From assembly GCA_002007465.1 (NCBI GenBank), contig LNAC01000767.1, positions 558,001 to 622,000 on the forward strand: DNA of 64,000 nt, given 5' to 3'. This DNA comes from Ailurus styani (lineage: Eukaryota > Chordata > Mammalia > Carnivora > Ailuridae). Position numbers and translations under genes: made by a program. Shown here piece by piece: positions 49,515 through 58,790 of the stretch. Under the pieces are notes generated by a model. It was not told the origin of the DNA, searched no databases, and saw nothing but the letters and a program-made list of their open reading frames with translations. Every line of letters begins with the position of its first letter. The first letter of the stretch is position 1.

Positions 49515-49593
49515 ATTAATCTTAATCTCACATCTTGAGCTAGTCCATTCTGCAACAAATGAACATTGATACTTGCACACGAGATCTATACAT
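49515..49593 (-). CDS. EYS: EYS coding exon (short, divergent EGF half-domain)
   Basis: This 79-bp exon (phase 2 to 0) has an acceptor ending tatgtttcag and a strong donor AAT/gtaagt. It reads CIDLVCKYQC, then SFVAEWTSSRC, then EIKIN. It completes the EGF domain begun in the preceding exon, only 935 bp upstream in the transcript. It has the same 26-codon length as the human segment I recall, and ends in the same IKIN. The domain is abnormal. The expected C-x-C doublet reads C-S-F, the glycine before the last cysteine is Trp, and an extra cysteine appears earlier. Only about half the residues match human, far fewer than in the flanking exons. The frame is open and both splice sites are good, so the exon is probably still spliced, but its fold may be compromised. 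The exon is too short to stand out except through phase and gene order. Confidence 0.82.
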
Positions 49594-50528
49594 CTGAAAC
49601 ATAGAATTACATTTTTAAATAAGTAAGACAGTAAAGCATCATTTCAAAAGAGTTTCACTATTTAAAGTTTTTCTTTTCCAGTTAAGGGAAAAAACATACA
49701 TTCCCACAAGCAATGGAAGGCAGAGTCTGTTCCTGGCTTCTTATCCTTCAAGGTGACTGGACTGAAAGAACAGATCAATTTTAATTTTTGCCCATCTTCC
49801 CCATGGCAATGTAAAGAAAGAAAAGTTCTAAAGATAAAAAGTACGTCTAGAGTTTATGTAGGGAACTGAAGTCAGTTATGGCCAAATTGCCCTGCAATGA
49901 GCTAACTATCCTCATCCTCCCTCTCCTGCTTACAAAGTCAGTGGCAGGACTAGAAAAGAAAAATAATGCTGCAGAGAAAGGCTGGTGCATCTGTGAACCA
50001 TTCTTCTTTGCCACCTGCATCTTCCAGAAATATCCAGGGTCTAAATTTGCATGAACTAATATTCTATCCATGAGCAGGAGAGTTATTATACAATTCCATA
50101 AAAAGTGTAAAAAAAATACCTTACATGCACATAGGGATGAGAGAGCCAGTCTACTTAGGGACATTTTAAATACTAAGTGTGTGGTATTATCCCTTCACAG
50201 AGCAAATAATAGAATGTCTCATCATCTTACCTGCTACTTCTATTACTGTGAGCAGTTACCTTTAAGTATGTTAAAGTCCAATTAATCCACATTTATTGAA
50301 AATTACTTTATGCTAATGAGCAGAAATAAAAGAAGGGCAAAGATAATGTATCAGTACATTGCATTAAGTAAAACAGGCAGCATCTGTCATCTTAACTGTA
50401 CTTAGCTCTCGTTTTATGAAAGAGCGTAATTAAAATTCTCTTTATCAACTTTCCCTTGACATTAAGTCTTAAATATTGTGAGTTAAATTTACTTTCTGAT
50501 TTAATAATAGAAAAATAAAAATAGTTAC
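49594..50528 (-). other. EYS: EYS intron, 935 bp
   Basis: This short intron lies between two EYS exons and has gt at its 5' end and ag at its 3' end. The sequence is AT-rich with no recognisable repeat. The plus-strand and minus-strand ORFs inside it have no similarity I recognise and look like chance. Confidence 0.85.
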
Positions 50529-50700
50529 CTTCCATGTAGACAAGGATTTGAGAGGCAATCATTTGCATTTGTTTCACAATGTGTTCCGAAAAATCCACTC
50601 TTGCAGTCACAGGCATAATGATTGATGCCATCAATACAAGTTCCATCATGGAGACAGGGCTCTGATAGACATTCATCTATATTTACTTCACAATCAATGC
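50529..50700 (-). CDS. EYS: EYS coding exon (EGF domains), first of three in the window
   Basis: This is an internal coding exon of eyes shut homolog, a secreted EGF/laminin-G protein of the photoreceptor extracellular matrix and cilium region; human EYS mutations cause retinitis pigmentosa. The 172-bp exon starts in phase 1 after a pyrimidine-rich acceptor ending ttgtag and ends in phase 2 at the donor AAG/gtaact. It encodes one complete calcium-binding EGF domain, starting IDECLSEPC and running through CIDGINHYACDC to GFFGTHC, with six cysteines and the Asx-hydroxylation pattern C-x-D-x4-Y-x-C-x-C. The start of the next EGF domain (NDCLSNPCLHGR) follows. From memory of the human protein, the match is about 90%, with only scattered conservative changes. 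The previous exon lies outside the window or was not found. Gene identity is secure because the next two exons also match EYS in order and phase. Confidence 0.93.
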
Positions 50701-51504
50701 CTACAATAGAATAGACAAGACAAAACATGAGACAATTTAAATGTAAAACCCCAAAGTTTGTTCATTATGGTAAACACCAAAAAATCAAGACTCTCTCCCA
50801 GTAAAGGTAATTTGACACATTGTAGCAAAAGAAAACATTTTTCAAGGTTAAACATGTTTAGAGGTCTATGAACTCTCACACTACTAATTTAATGTAAATG
50901 AGAAAAACAAAGCAGAAGCTTAATCTACTTAAGAAATTTGTCTTTAGTGTGCACAATTTCTAATTGAGAATGTTGGTGAAGTAATGAATTATATCGATTG
51001 TCACTATAAATACTAATTCAAGATTTTTTATAGTTTTTTTAATAATGATTCTTGACAATCAAATATTTCTCACTTATAGGAGTTAAGAAAGAGTTTGAAT
51101 TTTTCTAACTTTGGGCTTCAGTGAGTTTATTAATGGCTGACTGAGATCTCTAAATGCAACCTAATTTTGGCAAAATACCTAGTGTTTTCAAAGTCCACGT
51201 TTAAATACTTTTTAAGCACCTACCATGTACTACCTCTGCACTCAACTGGGATACCAAACAGAAAAAGAAAAAACAAAACAAAACAAGAAAAGAGAATGAC
51301 CCTGTTAATCCAGAAACGTAATGTCAGAGGCAATATTTATAGATAGAAAACATCTGGAGAACAACATAAACTTAATGGAAAGCTACATTGTATTTCAGGT
51401 TTTACATGTGAGAGATATCAGGAAAAAGTAGAGAGGGAAAATGGTTAGAATAATCCCTCTGTCATTGTGTCCATCTGTACTGAGGACCTAGCTACCATCA
51501 ACTG
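50701..51504. other. EYS: Intronic stretch, no feature recognised
   Basis: This is the minus-strand acceptor tract of the first EYS exon, followed by AT-rich sequence. Nothing else was recognised. Confidence 0.45.
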
Positions 51505-51725
51505 AACGCTTACTGGCATGCCATGCTTTGTGCTGAAGACTTTACATATACTGCCTTAGTTAATGGTCATCTATCCTGGAGGTAGATAAAATTAAGTCTA
51601 ACTCACTGGTGAATAAACAACAGTTTGGAGAGTTTAAATAATGTTTTCAAATCACACAGGCCATAACAGCAGATTGGGATTCGACTATTCAACATGCGGA
51701 CTATTCCGCAGCTGCTATGATATGT
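51505..51725 (-). mobile_element. MIR relic, antisense
   Basis: 'aacgcttactggcatgccat', 'tacatatactgccttagtta' and 'gcagattgggattcgactat' follow the reversed MIR order. Confidence 0.68.
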
Positions 51726-51760
51726 GCATAAATTGCTATGCTGAGCAATACAATAGATAC

Positions 51761-52122
51761 TGTTAAAAACAAGACAACAGACTTAAAATGGTCTCTTATA
51801 CAAGCCCCATGTCACCAAACCCAGACTTAATTACAGTTTCAGCTCTCCCAGAAATGGAATCTTAAACCAGTCAGTCAAGAATCACCTGATCAGCACCAGT
51901 TAGGTAGTCTGCCTGATAGACCCCTGCCAGCCCTTAATGATTATAATAACCAACCTACTTTTTTTGTCTAGTGTAACTTCCTTGTTCCTGCTCCCTCCAG
52001 GCTATAAAAGTCACTTTGCACAGCTCCTCGGAGCTCCATTCTATGTATGCTGCCCCATTTGAGTCAATTTTTGTGCAAGTAAACACTTAAAATTTTTAAT
52101 ATGCCTCATTTTATCTTTTAAC
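51761..52122 (+). mobile_element. Probable solo LTR of an endogenous retrovirus
   Basis: It starts TGTT and ends AACA. It contains a TATA-type 'gctataaaagtcac' near 52000, then 'cagctcctcggagctccatt' and an A-rich 'aagtaaacacttaaaatt' that could serve as a polyadenylation region. No retroviral genes adjoin it, and no target-site duplication is evident. The family is not assigned. Confidence 0.55.
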
Positions 52123-52267
52123 ATAATGTTCAGTTGAGAATAAGGATAAGCTTATTAAACACAAAGCTACTATAATGCTTAAAACAGTTATAAATAAGCT
52201 AGTTGGAAATAAAAAAGCTTATAAACAAGTTTATTACGATGAAGAAAATAATAATGATAATAATAAT

Positions 52268-52490
52268 AACTGATACTTGAAAGCTTACTATGTGCCAGCT
52301 ACTATTCAGAAGGTATATAGATCAACACACTTAAACTTTACAATAGTTTTCTCTTTTTTTTCTTTTTTTTTTACAGTAGTTTTCTGACATGGAAATTGCT
52401 CTTCCCATTTTATAGAATAAGAAAATAAAGTACAAGAGCTCATGGCTAGTAAATGGCTGAGCACATGCTGTTAGCCACTATAGGAAACCA
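52268..52490 (-). mobile_element. MIR relic, antisense
   Basis: 'gcttactatgtgccagctac', 'cttcccattttatagaataa' and 'gagctcatggctagtaaatg' follow the reversed MIR order. A T-rich insert lies near 52350-52372. Confidence 0.7.
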
Positions 52491-53779
52491 TCATGCTACA
52501 TTTTAATATGTAACAGTATGGTGTCTGTCCTAATGAGAGAGCAAACTGAGTGCTGTGGGCATTTAAGAAATGGCAGTAATTGAGTCTATAGCTGAGAAAG
52601 ATGATCCAGAAAGCTTTGATGGTCATGGTGAAAAGGAACCCAAGAAAATTCAGATAAATAGTTTGAAAGGGTACCTTCTGTGTGAGTTAGGTATCTCCGC
52701 ATTTGTTTGCATACCAGCAAAAAAGCTGGGGAGGACAAGGCTACTGGCAGATAGGCAGTCATTTTACAAAGTGATATTGTAACTTAACGAATTTTCATAT
52801 CATTTATAGAACTACCTACTCAAAGTTATGAAAGTTATTTAGAGCAACCACACTGGGAGTCTGTGAATTTATTGCAAATGAGGCTTCAAATGCAAAAATA
52901 TTTTTTGGAAATTCTCCCTGTAGACTGTCAGTTTTCTAGTCAAAATCCTATTATGTAATGGTTACTTTTTTTTTCTCCCATAAATGTTATTACCCAAATA
53001 GAACTTTGGATATTAATAATGCTATAAAAATAATGCATGTAAATTGTTCAAATCCATAGCTGTATTTAAAAGGGCCATCAACATTTCAGTTCAGAATATG
53101 GATTGAACCATTATAATAGTACACATTAGACTATTAATAATAAAAACAAAAAAGGACCCCCTTTCCTAATCTCAGTGGCTCATGTCACACAGGTATATTT
53201 CTCATTCATATCTATGACCAAGGTGAACACATAATTATCATCTTTTCTTGACAAAAATCACAACTACATTGTATCAAATGAGTGATTTTGGTGTTTCCAG
53301 AGGCATTATTATTCTAATTAATAAGATGAGTAAAAAGTGTCCTCTGTAGGACTATGTAGAATGCTAGCAGAATCAGTGATGAAAATTTCAGAAAAAAAAG
53401 ATATGGTCAATTTACCAGAAAAGTGTGCGGCAAGGAGTAAAATGACAAAAAGGAACTGGACAAGATATATCTAGTACTATTTAGAGACAGGAGACTTGAC
53501 AGAAGATACTATTCTCTGCTGTATTCTCTGTAGAGAAGACAAGAGTGTCTCAGTTTTACTGTAGAAACATCATCATTACCTTAGGAGATTTTTATTCCCC
53601 TACTGTTTTATCTGTTAAGTAAACTGTAGTTATAATTTGACTTCCTAAGTAACCTCTGGAGAGACTAAGAATGTAATGTAATGATCAACTGAATAGGATA
53701 TTCTGGTGCTTGTAAACCATTTTTTTTTAATTTTTAACACCATAATTCTTCAGCACCATATGAGCCATGTCCACTTTTT
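52491..53779. other. EYS: Intronic stretch, no feature recognised
   Basis: The ORF at 52570-52782 has no recognisable domain and is probably chance. No repeat was recognised. Confidence 0.45.
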
Positions 53780-54015
53780 ACTTTTTTAACTTTATCTTAT
53801 TCTAACCTTACCCTTGACTACTCTGCTGTAGTTACACTGACCTTATGTTTCCTCAAAAACTTTGTTCCTCTTCCTAGCACTCTCATTTCCCAGACTTCAC
53901 ACAATTCATCCCTCAGGTTCTTCAGGTGTTTATTCAAATGCCATTTTCTCAATGAGGCCTACTTAACTACACTAGTTAAAACTGCATCCTCTTCCTCAAT
54001 CACAATCACCATTAT
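53780..54015 (+). mobile_element. L2 fragment
   Basis: 'ctttgttcctcttcctagca', 'gttcttcaggtgtttattca' and 'atgccattttctcaatgagg' parallel L2 3' wording. Confidence 0.6.
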
Positions 54016-54018
54016 CTT

Positions 54019-54416
54019 AATTTTTTTTTAATTTTTTTTTTATTATTTGCCCAAGGGGTACAGGTCTGTGAATCATCAGGCTTACATCTTTCACAGCATT
54101 CACCAAAGCACAAACCCTCCCCAATGTCCATAACCCATCCACCCTATCCCTACCCTCCCACCCCCCAGTAACCCTCAGTTTGTTTTATGAGATTAGAAGT
54201 CTCTTATGGTTTGTCTCCTTCCCCATCCCATCTTGTTTCATTATTTTTCCCTCCCTACCCCNNNNNNNNNNNNNNNNNNNNNNNNNNNNNNNNNNNNNNN
54301 NNNNNNNNNNNNNNNNNNNNNNNNNNNNNNNNNNNNNNNNNNNNNNNNNNNNNNNNNNNNNNNNNNTGATAATTGTCTTTCTCTGATTGACTTATAAAGA
54401 TTTGCTCATATCTTTG
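54019..54416 (-). mobile_element. Young L1 3' UTR fragment, antisense, containing an assembly gap
   Basis: 'ggtacaggtctgtgaatcat', 'ctccccaatgtccataaccc', 'tatggtttgtctccttcccc', and after the gap 'aattgtctttctctgattga', are the reversed 3' UTR of a recent carnivore L1. Undetermined bases at 54262-54366 interrupt it. Confidence 0.82.
54262..54366. other. Assembly gap (105 N)
   Basis: A run of 105 undetermined bases. ORFs reported across it are artefacts. Confidence 0.99.
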
Positions 54417-54590
54417 GGTAAGCAGATGCCTTCAGCTCAGGTCATGATCTCAAGGTCTTGAGCCCTGCACCTGGCTCCCTGCTCAGTGGGGAGTCTGCTT
54501 CTCTGTCTCCCTCTGCTGCTTCCCCTGCTTATATTTTCTCATTCATGCTCTCTCTCAAATAAATAAATAAAATCTTTGAAAAAAATAAAA
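54417..54590 (+). mobile_element. CanSINE, sense, 5' head missing
   Basis: The body 'cagctcaggtcatgatctca', 'ctccctgctcagtggggagt' and tail 'aaataaataaataaaatctt' are present. The first part of the tRNA-like head is absent, directly where the L1 fragment ends. Confidence 0.88.
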
Positions 54591-54794
54591 AGTTATAAAT
54601 ATAATATGGGTGCATAAACTAGCAGTAAATGGTATGCATACAAAATTAAGATAAGAAAATCAAACAACATAATTTACTAATATTGATGGTAGACAGCACA
54701 CAGTTGGGAGCACTTAAAAAAAACAAACAAAACTCTGCCCTCTGTTCCAGAGACTTCAGCTTTAAAGTTATTTTATTTCCTGAAAAATATATTT

Positions 54795-54996
54795 TTTAAA
54801 GATTTTATTTATTTATTTGACAGAGAGAGAGAGATCACAAGCAGGCAGAGAGAGAGAGGAGGGCAGAGAGAGAGAGAGGAGGAAGCAGGCTCCCTGCTGA
54901 GCAGAGAGCCTGATGTGGGGCTTGATCCTAGGACATGAGATCATGACCTGAGCCGAAGGCAGAGGCTTTAACCCACTGAGCCACACAGGCGCCCCC
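54795..54996 (-). mobile_element. CanSINE, antisense, with TSD
   Basis: The reverse SINE has an expanded (GA)n tract and ends 'aacccactgagccacacagg' and 'cgcc'. The flanks 'cctgaaaaatatattttt' and 'cctgaaaaatattttt' form the duplication. Confidence 0.94.
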
Positions 54997-55316
54997 CTGA
55001 AAAATATTTTTGAAAAAGAATAAACTTTCAGATGTAATAGGTTCCCATGCAGTTCTAGCTAAAGATTTGCTTATTTGTGAACATACTAGATCCTATTTAA
55101 AATCATTTATAAAAACTCATGCCATAAATCTGCCCAGTGATGTTTAAGTGCTTTTAACATGTAGGTCATATGATATATATCACTATTGTTCGGAAAGACA
55201 TGTTTTATTTTGGCAAACATATCTACAACATACAAGTGTACATTTGGAATATTTTCAGTTTGTAACTCTAATGTTAAGAGTCCTTGATTTCATTAATAGC
55301 ATAGGCAACTCCTTTT

Positions 55317-55504
55317 TTTTTTAAGATTTTTTATTTTATTTATTTGACAGAGAGATCACAAATAGGTGGAGAGGCAGGCAGAGAGAGGGGGGAAGCAGGC
55401 TCTCTGCTGAGCAGAGAGCCCGATGTGGGGCTCGATCCTAGGCCCCCGAGATCATGACCTGAGCCGAAGGCAGAGGCTTAACCCACTGAGCCACCCAGGC
55501 ACCC
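55317..55504 (-). mobile_element. CanSINE, antisense, exact TSD
   Basis: The reverse SINE ends 'aacccactgagccacccagg' and 'cacc'. The exact flank ggcaactcctttt occurs at 55304-55316 and 55505-55517. It lies in the same orientation as the SINE 320 bp to the left. Confidence 0.96.
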
Positions 55505-55647
55505 GGCAACTCCTTTTCTAAGCAGAGTAGATGATTACTTGTGGATTTTGGGGTGCTTTCTAGGCCTCTTCCCTGTCAAAGCCTTCTTTACCAGACTTCT
55601 TCAACATGTGTGTCTGTATCTAACATTTTCCCAGTAGAAATTAATGA

Positions 55648-55843
55648 GACCATGAGAGACTCTGGACTCTGAGAAAGTGAGGATTTTAGAGGGGACAGGA
55701 GTTGGGGATGGGTGAGCCTGGCGGTGGGTATTAAGGAGGGCATGGAGCACTTGGTGTTGTACATAAACAATGAATCTTGGAACACTGCATCAAAAACTAA
55801 TGATGTATTTTATGGTGACTAACATAACACAATTAAAAAAAAT
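55648..55843 (+). mobile_element. Young L1 3' end, 5'-truncated
   Basis: 'gaccatgagagactctggac', 'gggtattaaggagggcatgg', 'agcacttggtgttgtacata', 'caatgaatcttggaacactg' and 'aactaatgatgtattttatg' follow the terminal 3' UTR of recent carnivore L1s, ending at an A-rich tail. Flanking 'aaattaatga' on both sides suggests a target-site duplication, making this a typical 5'-truncated insertion. Confidence 0.88.
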
Positions 55844-55960
55844 TAATGAAACCTTTTCAGAAATAAGCCATTAATGTATATAAACTGAGAAGTGTGATCA
55901 GTAAAATATTAAATGCATCAACACTGTTATAACAAATAATATGTGCAAATAAATACAATT

Positions 55961-56013
55961 CTATCTATCATCTATGTATAATCTATCATCCATTTATCAT
56001 CTATCATTTATCT
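55961..56013 (+). repeat. Imperfect (TATC)n repeat
   Basis: 'ctatctatcatctatgtata' and following units of tatc/catc. Confidence 0.85.
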
Positions 56014-56297
56014 AACAAACTCTTCTCTAGTCTATGTTCCTTCTCTTACTTTCTGTCCAAGCCATCTTCACCCAACTTTCTCCCAATTACCAGTCTTACA
56101 TGTTGGACAAATTTTCCAAAATGACTTCTGAATCCTAATCCTCTTAATTTCATATGTGTTATCCTAACAAAATACATTATGGTCACTTTACTGTCTCCTG
56201 AAATAAATTATAGTCTTCTTAATCTAAAACTAAATTCTCTAGGTCAGTCTTGCCTTTCTTACTATTCCTCTGATATTATCAACTACTCTTGTCCCCA

Positions 56298-56333
56298 GGT
56301 TTAGAAACCTGACTACTAGAATTACCTGTGGAG

Positions 56334-56369
<36 letters not shown>

Positions 56370-56475
56370 TCCCAAATTTGAATCTCTGCAGAGTATGCTT
56401 GACAAGGTATATTTTTAAAAAGATATCTCTCCAGATGTTTCCAAAGCACAGGTAGATGTGAGAATCACTGCTTTC
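56298..56475 (+). mobile_element. MER5-like hAT relic carrying a TA microsatellite
   Basis: 'tttagaaacctgactactag', 'aattacctgtggagtt' and 'atgtgagaatcactgctttc' match MER5-type wording at both ends. A (TA)n run at 56334-56367 has expanded inside it. Confidence 0.62.
56334..56367 (+). repeat. (TA)n microsatellite
   Basis: About 16 uninterrupted TA units. Confidence 0.95.
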
Positions 56476-57799
56476 ATCAAACTAGATTAGAATTAATATT
56501 ATATTTTTTATATCTATGTTTACTCCTGATATGAAACAGAGGTTGAAAACACCAGAGAGGAAATTTAAAAAACAACTAACACATAAAAACTGTTGTGTAT
56601 CTGAATATATGAATTAAGCAATGAGGAATATCAAAAGAAAAAATTATTAAAAATACTCAAATGGAAATGCTAAAAAATAATACTTATAGCTGAAGAAATC
56701 CTTTAATGAGCTTATCAGTGGGCTAGACTTAGCTGAGAAAACAACCACTGAACCTGAAAACAAGTCAGTAGAAATTACTCAAGTTAAAGCACCCAGAGAT
56801 AAAAAAGAGTAAGAAAACAGAACAGAGCATCTAAAAGATGTAAACTGATATCAATGACTGTCACTTACTTGTAAATGGGCACTTAAAAAAGGAAAGGATA
56901 AGGAAAAAGAAATATGGCAGAAGATATATCTGAATTAATTAACATACAATAATTTTACAAAATTTTTTTTTTTAATTTTACAAAATTAATTGAACTCTAG
57001 CAGATGCTATCTTGTTGCTTGGGTCACATAGCTCAGTAGTCTCTATGTTATTAGAGATGCCTGCAATTAAAAATATACAATGTAGGGAATACTGGGGAAG
57101 ATAATCATAGACCCTAGGCTAAGAGTATGTAGCAGAGAATTATCCTGAAATTGGGAAAAAGTCACTGGCATACTTCACGTGATTATGGGACATCAAATAT
57201 CCACATAGCCAGAGTTTCCTATCATGAACAAATCTTACCCACTGGGCACAAGTAGCAGCAGTATATTGTAGATGATTCATCAGGGATTGAATGTGAGTAG
57301 ACCAGAGATCATGTGTAATTTGCACTCCTCTGTTATACACTACTATCACAATCAGCTCTCCCTCAATCCACGCTATGGCTGTATTAGGAAGAAGCCCTCC
57401 CTTACTACCATCTGAAGGACAAGGAACAAGCATGAGCATGGTTCATGGATGTGTTCACTTGGTTTACAGATATGAACTGAAAATTGATGGCAACTTTCCC
57501 TATAGCATCACTGAGAGGTTTTCTACAAATATAAAGTTAAAGGAAAATCCTTCCAATAGGCAGATTTTCAGTCAGAGGATTGTCTTTGGATATAAATAGA
57601 AGTAGGACAAGGTTCGAATATATCTGGACTCATAAATGGTGGCAAATAACCCAGTTGGTTTATTATTGGACTAGAGGGAAAAGAATAAGAAAATCTGAAT
57701 CAAAAAATTTGGAAAGAGGCATATATATGGATTAATGGGAATCAGCATGAAGTGTGAAGATCTTAGCAATGCATCTTAACACCCACCATAGGATATCTA
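56476..57799. other. EYS: Intronic stretch, largely unassigned
   Basis: The left part is A-rich. The right part (from about 57000) may be a more diverged upstream portion of the ERVL relic, but the match is not clear enough to extend it. Confidence 0.4.
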
Positions 57800-58790
57800 C
57801 AACAGAAGATGCACTAAATAACCACATAGAAAGAACTTGGTCAGATAACATCAGTCATATTTTGTTCTCAGCAACCATAAGAGGCATGAACAGAGTAGAG
57901 CATAGATAAAGAATCTATGCATGGGCCCCATGAATGGACACTTATGTTCCAAGACTGATACAGTTATTGCTTTCCCTAAATACTCAGTCTGCTAGGAATA
58001 GAGATCAAAGTGATCAGCAGATTTTACTGGACTTAGGTGATTCATTTTGAATAGCTGTGACACCTATTTCAGGTATGGGCATATCTTCCTTGTCTCTCCT
58101 GCCAACAAACATTTAGCCAGCTTTACTACTCTAGGGCTTATTTAGTGATTATCCACCAATATTAAATTTCTCCTAACATCTCAGTGGACCAAGGAATCTA
58201 CTTTGCAGAAAAGCACATTGGTGCTAATCTTGATGAAATCTGATGACTCTGTAATACATGAAATCTGATGACTCTGTAATACATGACACCATCCCCAAAT
58301 TGCTAGGTGTTAGCTTGGAGATGAGAGCTTACCAGGATGGGACACCATCATATAGGATGCATTACACACTCATAATCAATGAGCATATTATGATGTTATG
58401 TCCCAAATTAAGTATATATATGATATAGGGAATCAAGGGTAAAAGTAAGAGTAGGATCACATACCATCACTCTCTGTGAAGCACTTGTAGATTGTGCTTT
58501 GTATTCCTGACAATACAGGCTCCATCATCTACAGGTCCTGATTCCCAGGGGAGGGAATACCAGAGGATACTACAAGAGTTCCTTTTTTAATGCTATGGCT
58601 TCCACCTAGTCGCTTTGGTCTCTTTGTGCCAAGAGATAATAGGCAAGGAAAGAAGTCATTATCCTTAAAGGAGTAATTGGTAAAGATCATCGGGATGTAT
58701 AGAGTGCTGTTATAAAATAGTGCAAGGATGAAAACAGGTGGCATCACGCTGACCTATTGGGATATATATTGGTACTTCTTTACCCAATGT
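57800..58790 (+). mobile_element. ERVL endogenous retrovirus pol (integrase region) relic
   Basis: Diverged sequence follows the order of the ERVL pol integrase region. It shows 'gcatgggccccatgaatgga', then the zinc-binding/linker part, then 'catctcagtggaccaaggaa' followed by 'tctactttgcagaaaag', equivalent to the conserved 'SDQGTHF' core. Further right, 'cagggatgggacaccat'-like and 'attcccaggggagggaatac' segments match the C-terminal part. Stops and indels throughout leave no coding capacity. No flanking LTRs were identified. Confidence 0.7.
58236..58285 (+). repeat. Exact 25-bp tandem duplication
   Basis: The 25-bp unit that starts aaatctgatgactctg and ends taatacatg occurs twice head-to-tail (58236-58260 and 58261-58285), within the ERVL relic. 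Confidence 0.97.

Noticed and set aside
50392..50676. 94-codon minus-strand ORF overlapping the first EYS exon
   Set aside because: It is in a different frame from the EGF reading and runs through the intron; the EGF frame with splice sites explains the locus.
54180..54397. Three ORFs containing runs of X
   Set aside because: They cross the 105-base assembly gap inside an L1 fragment.
57140..57439. 99-codon minus-strand ORF
   Set aside because: It lies next to the ERVL relic, shows no recognisable domain, and runs opposite to the pol similarity.
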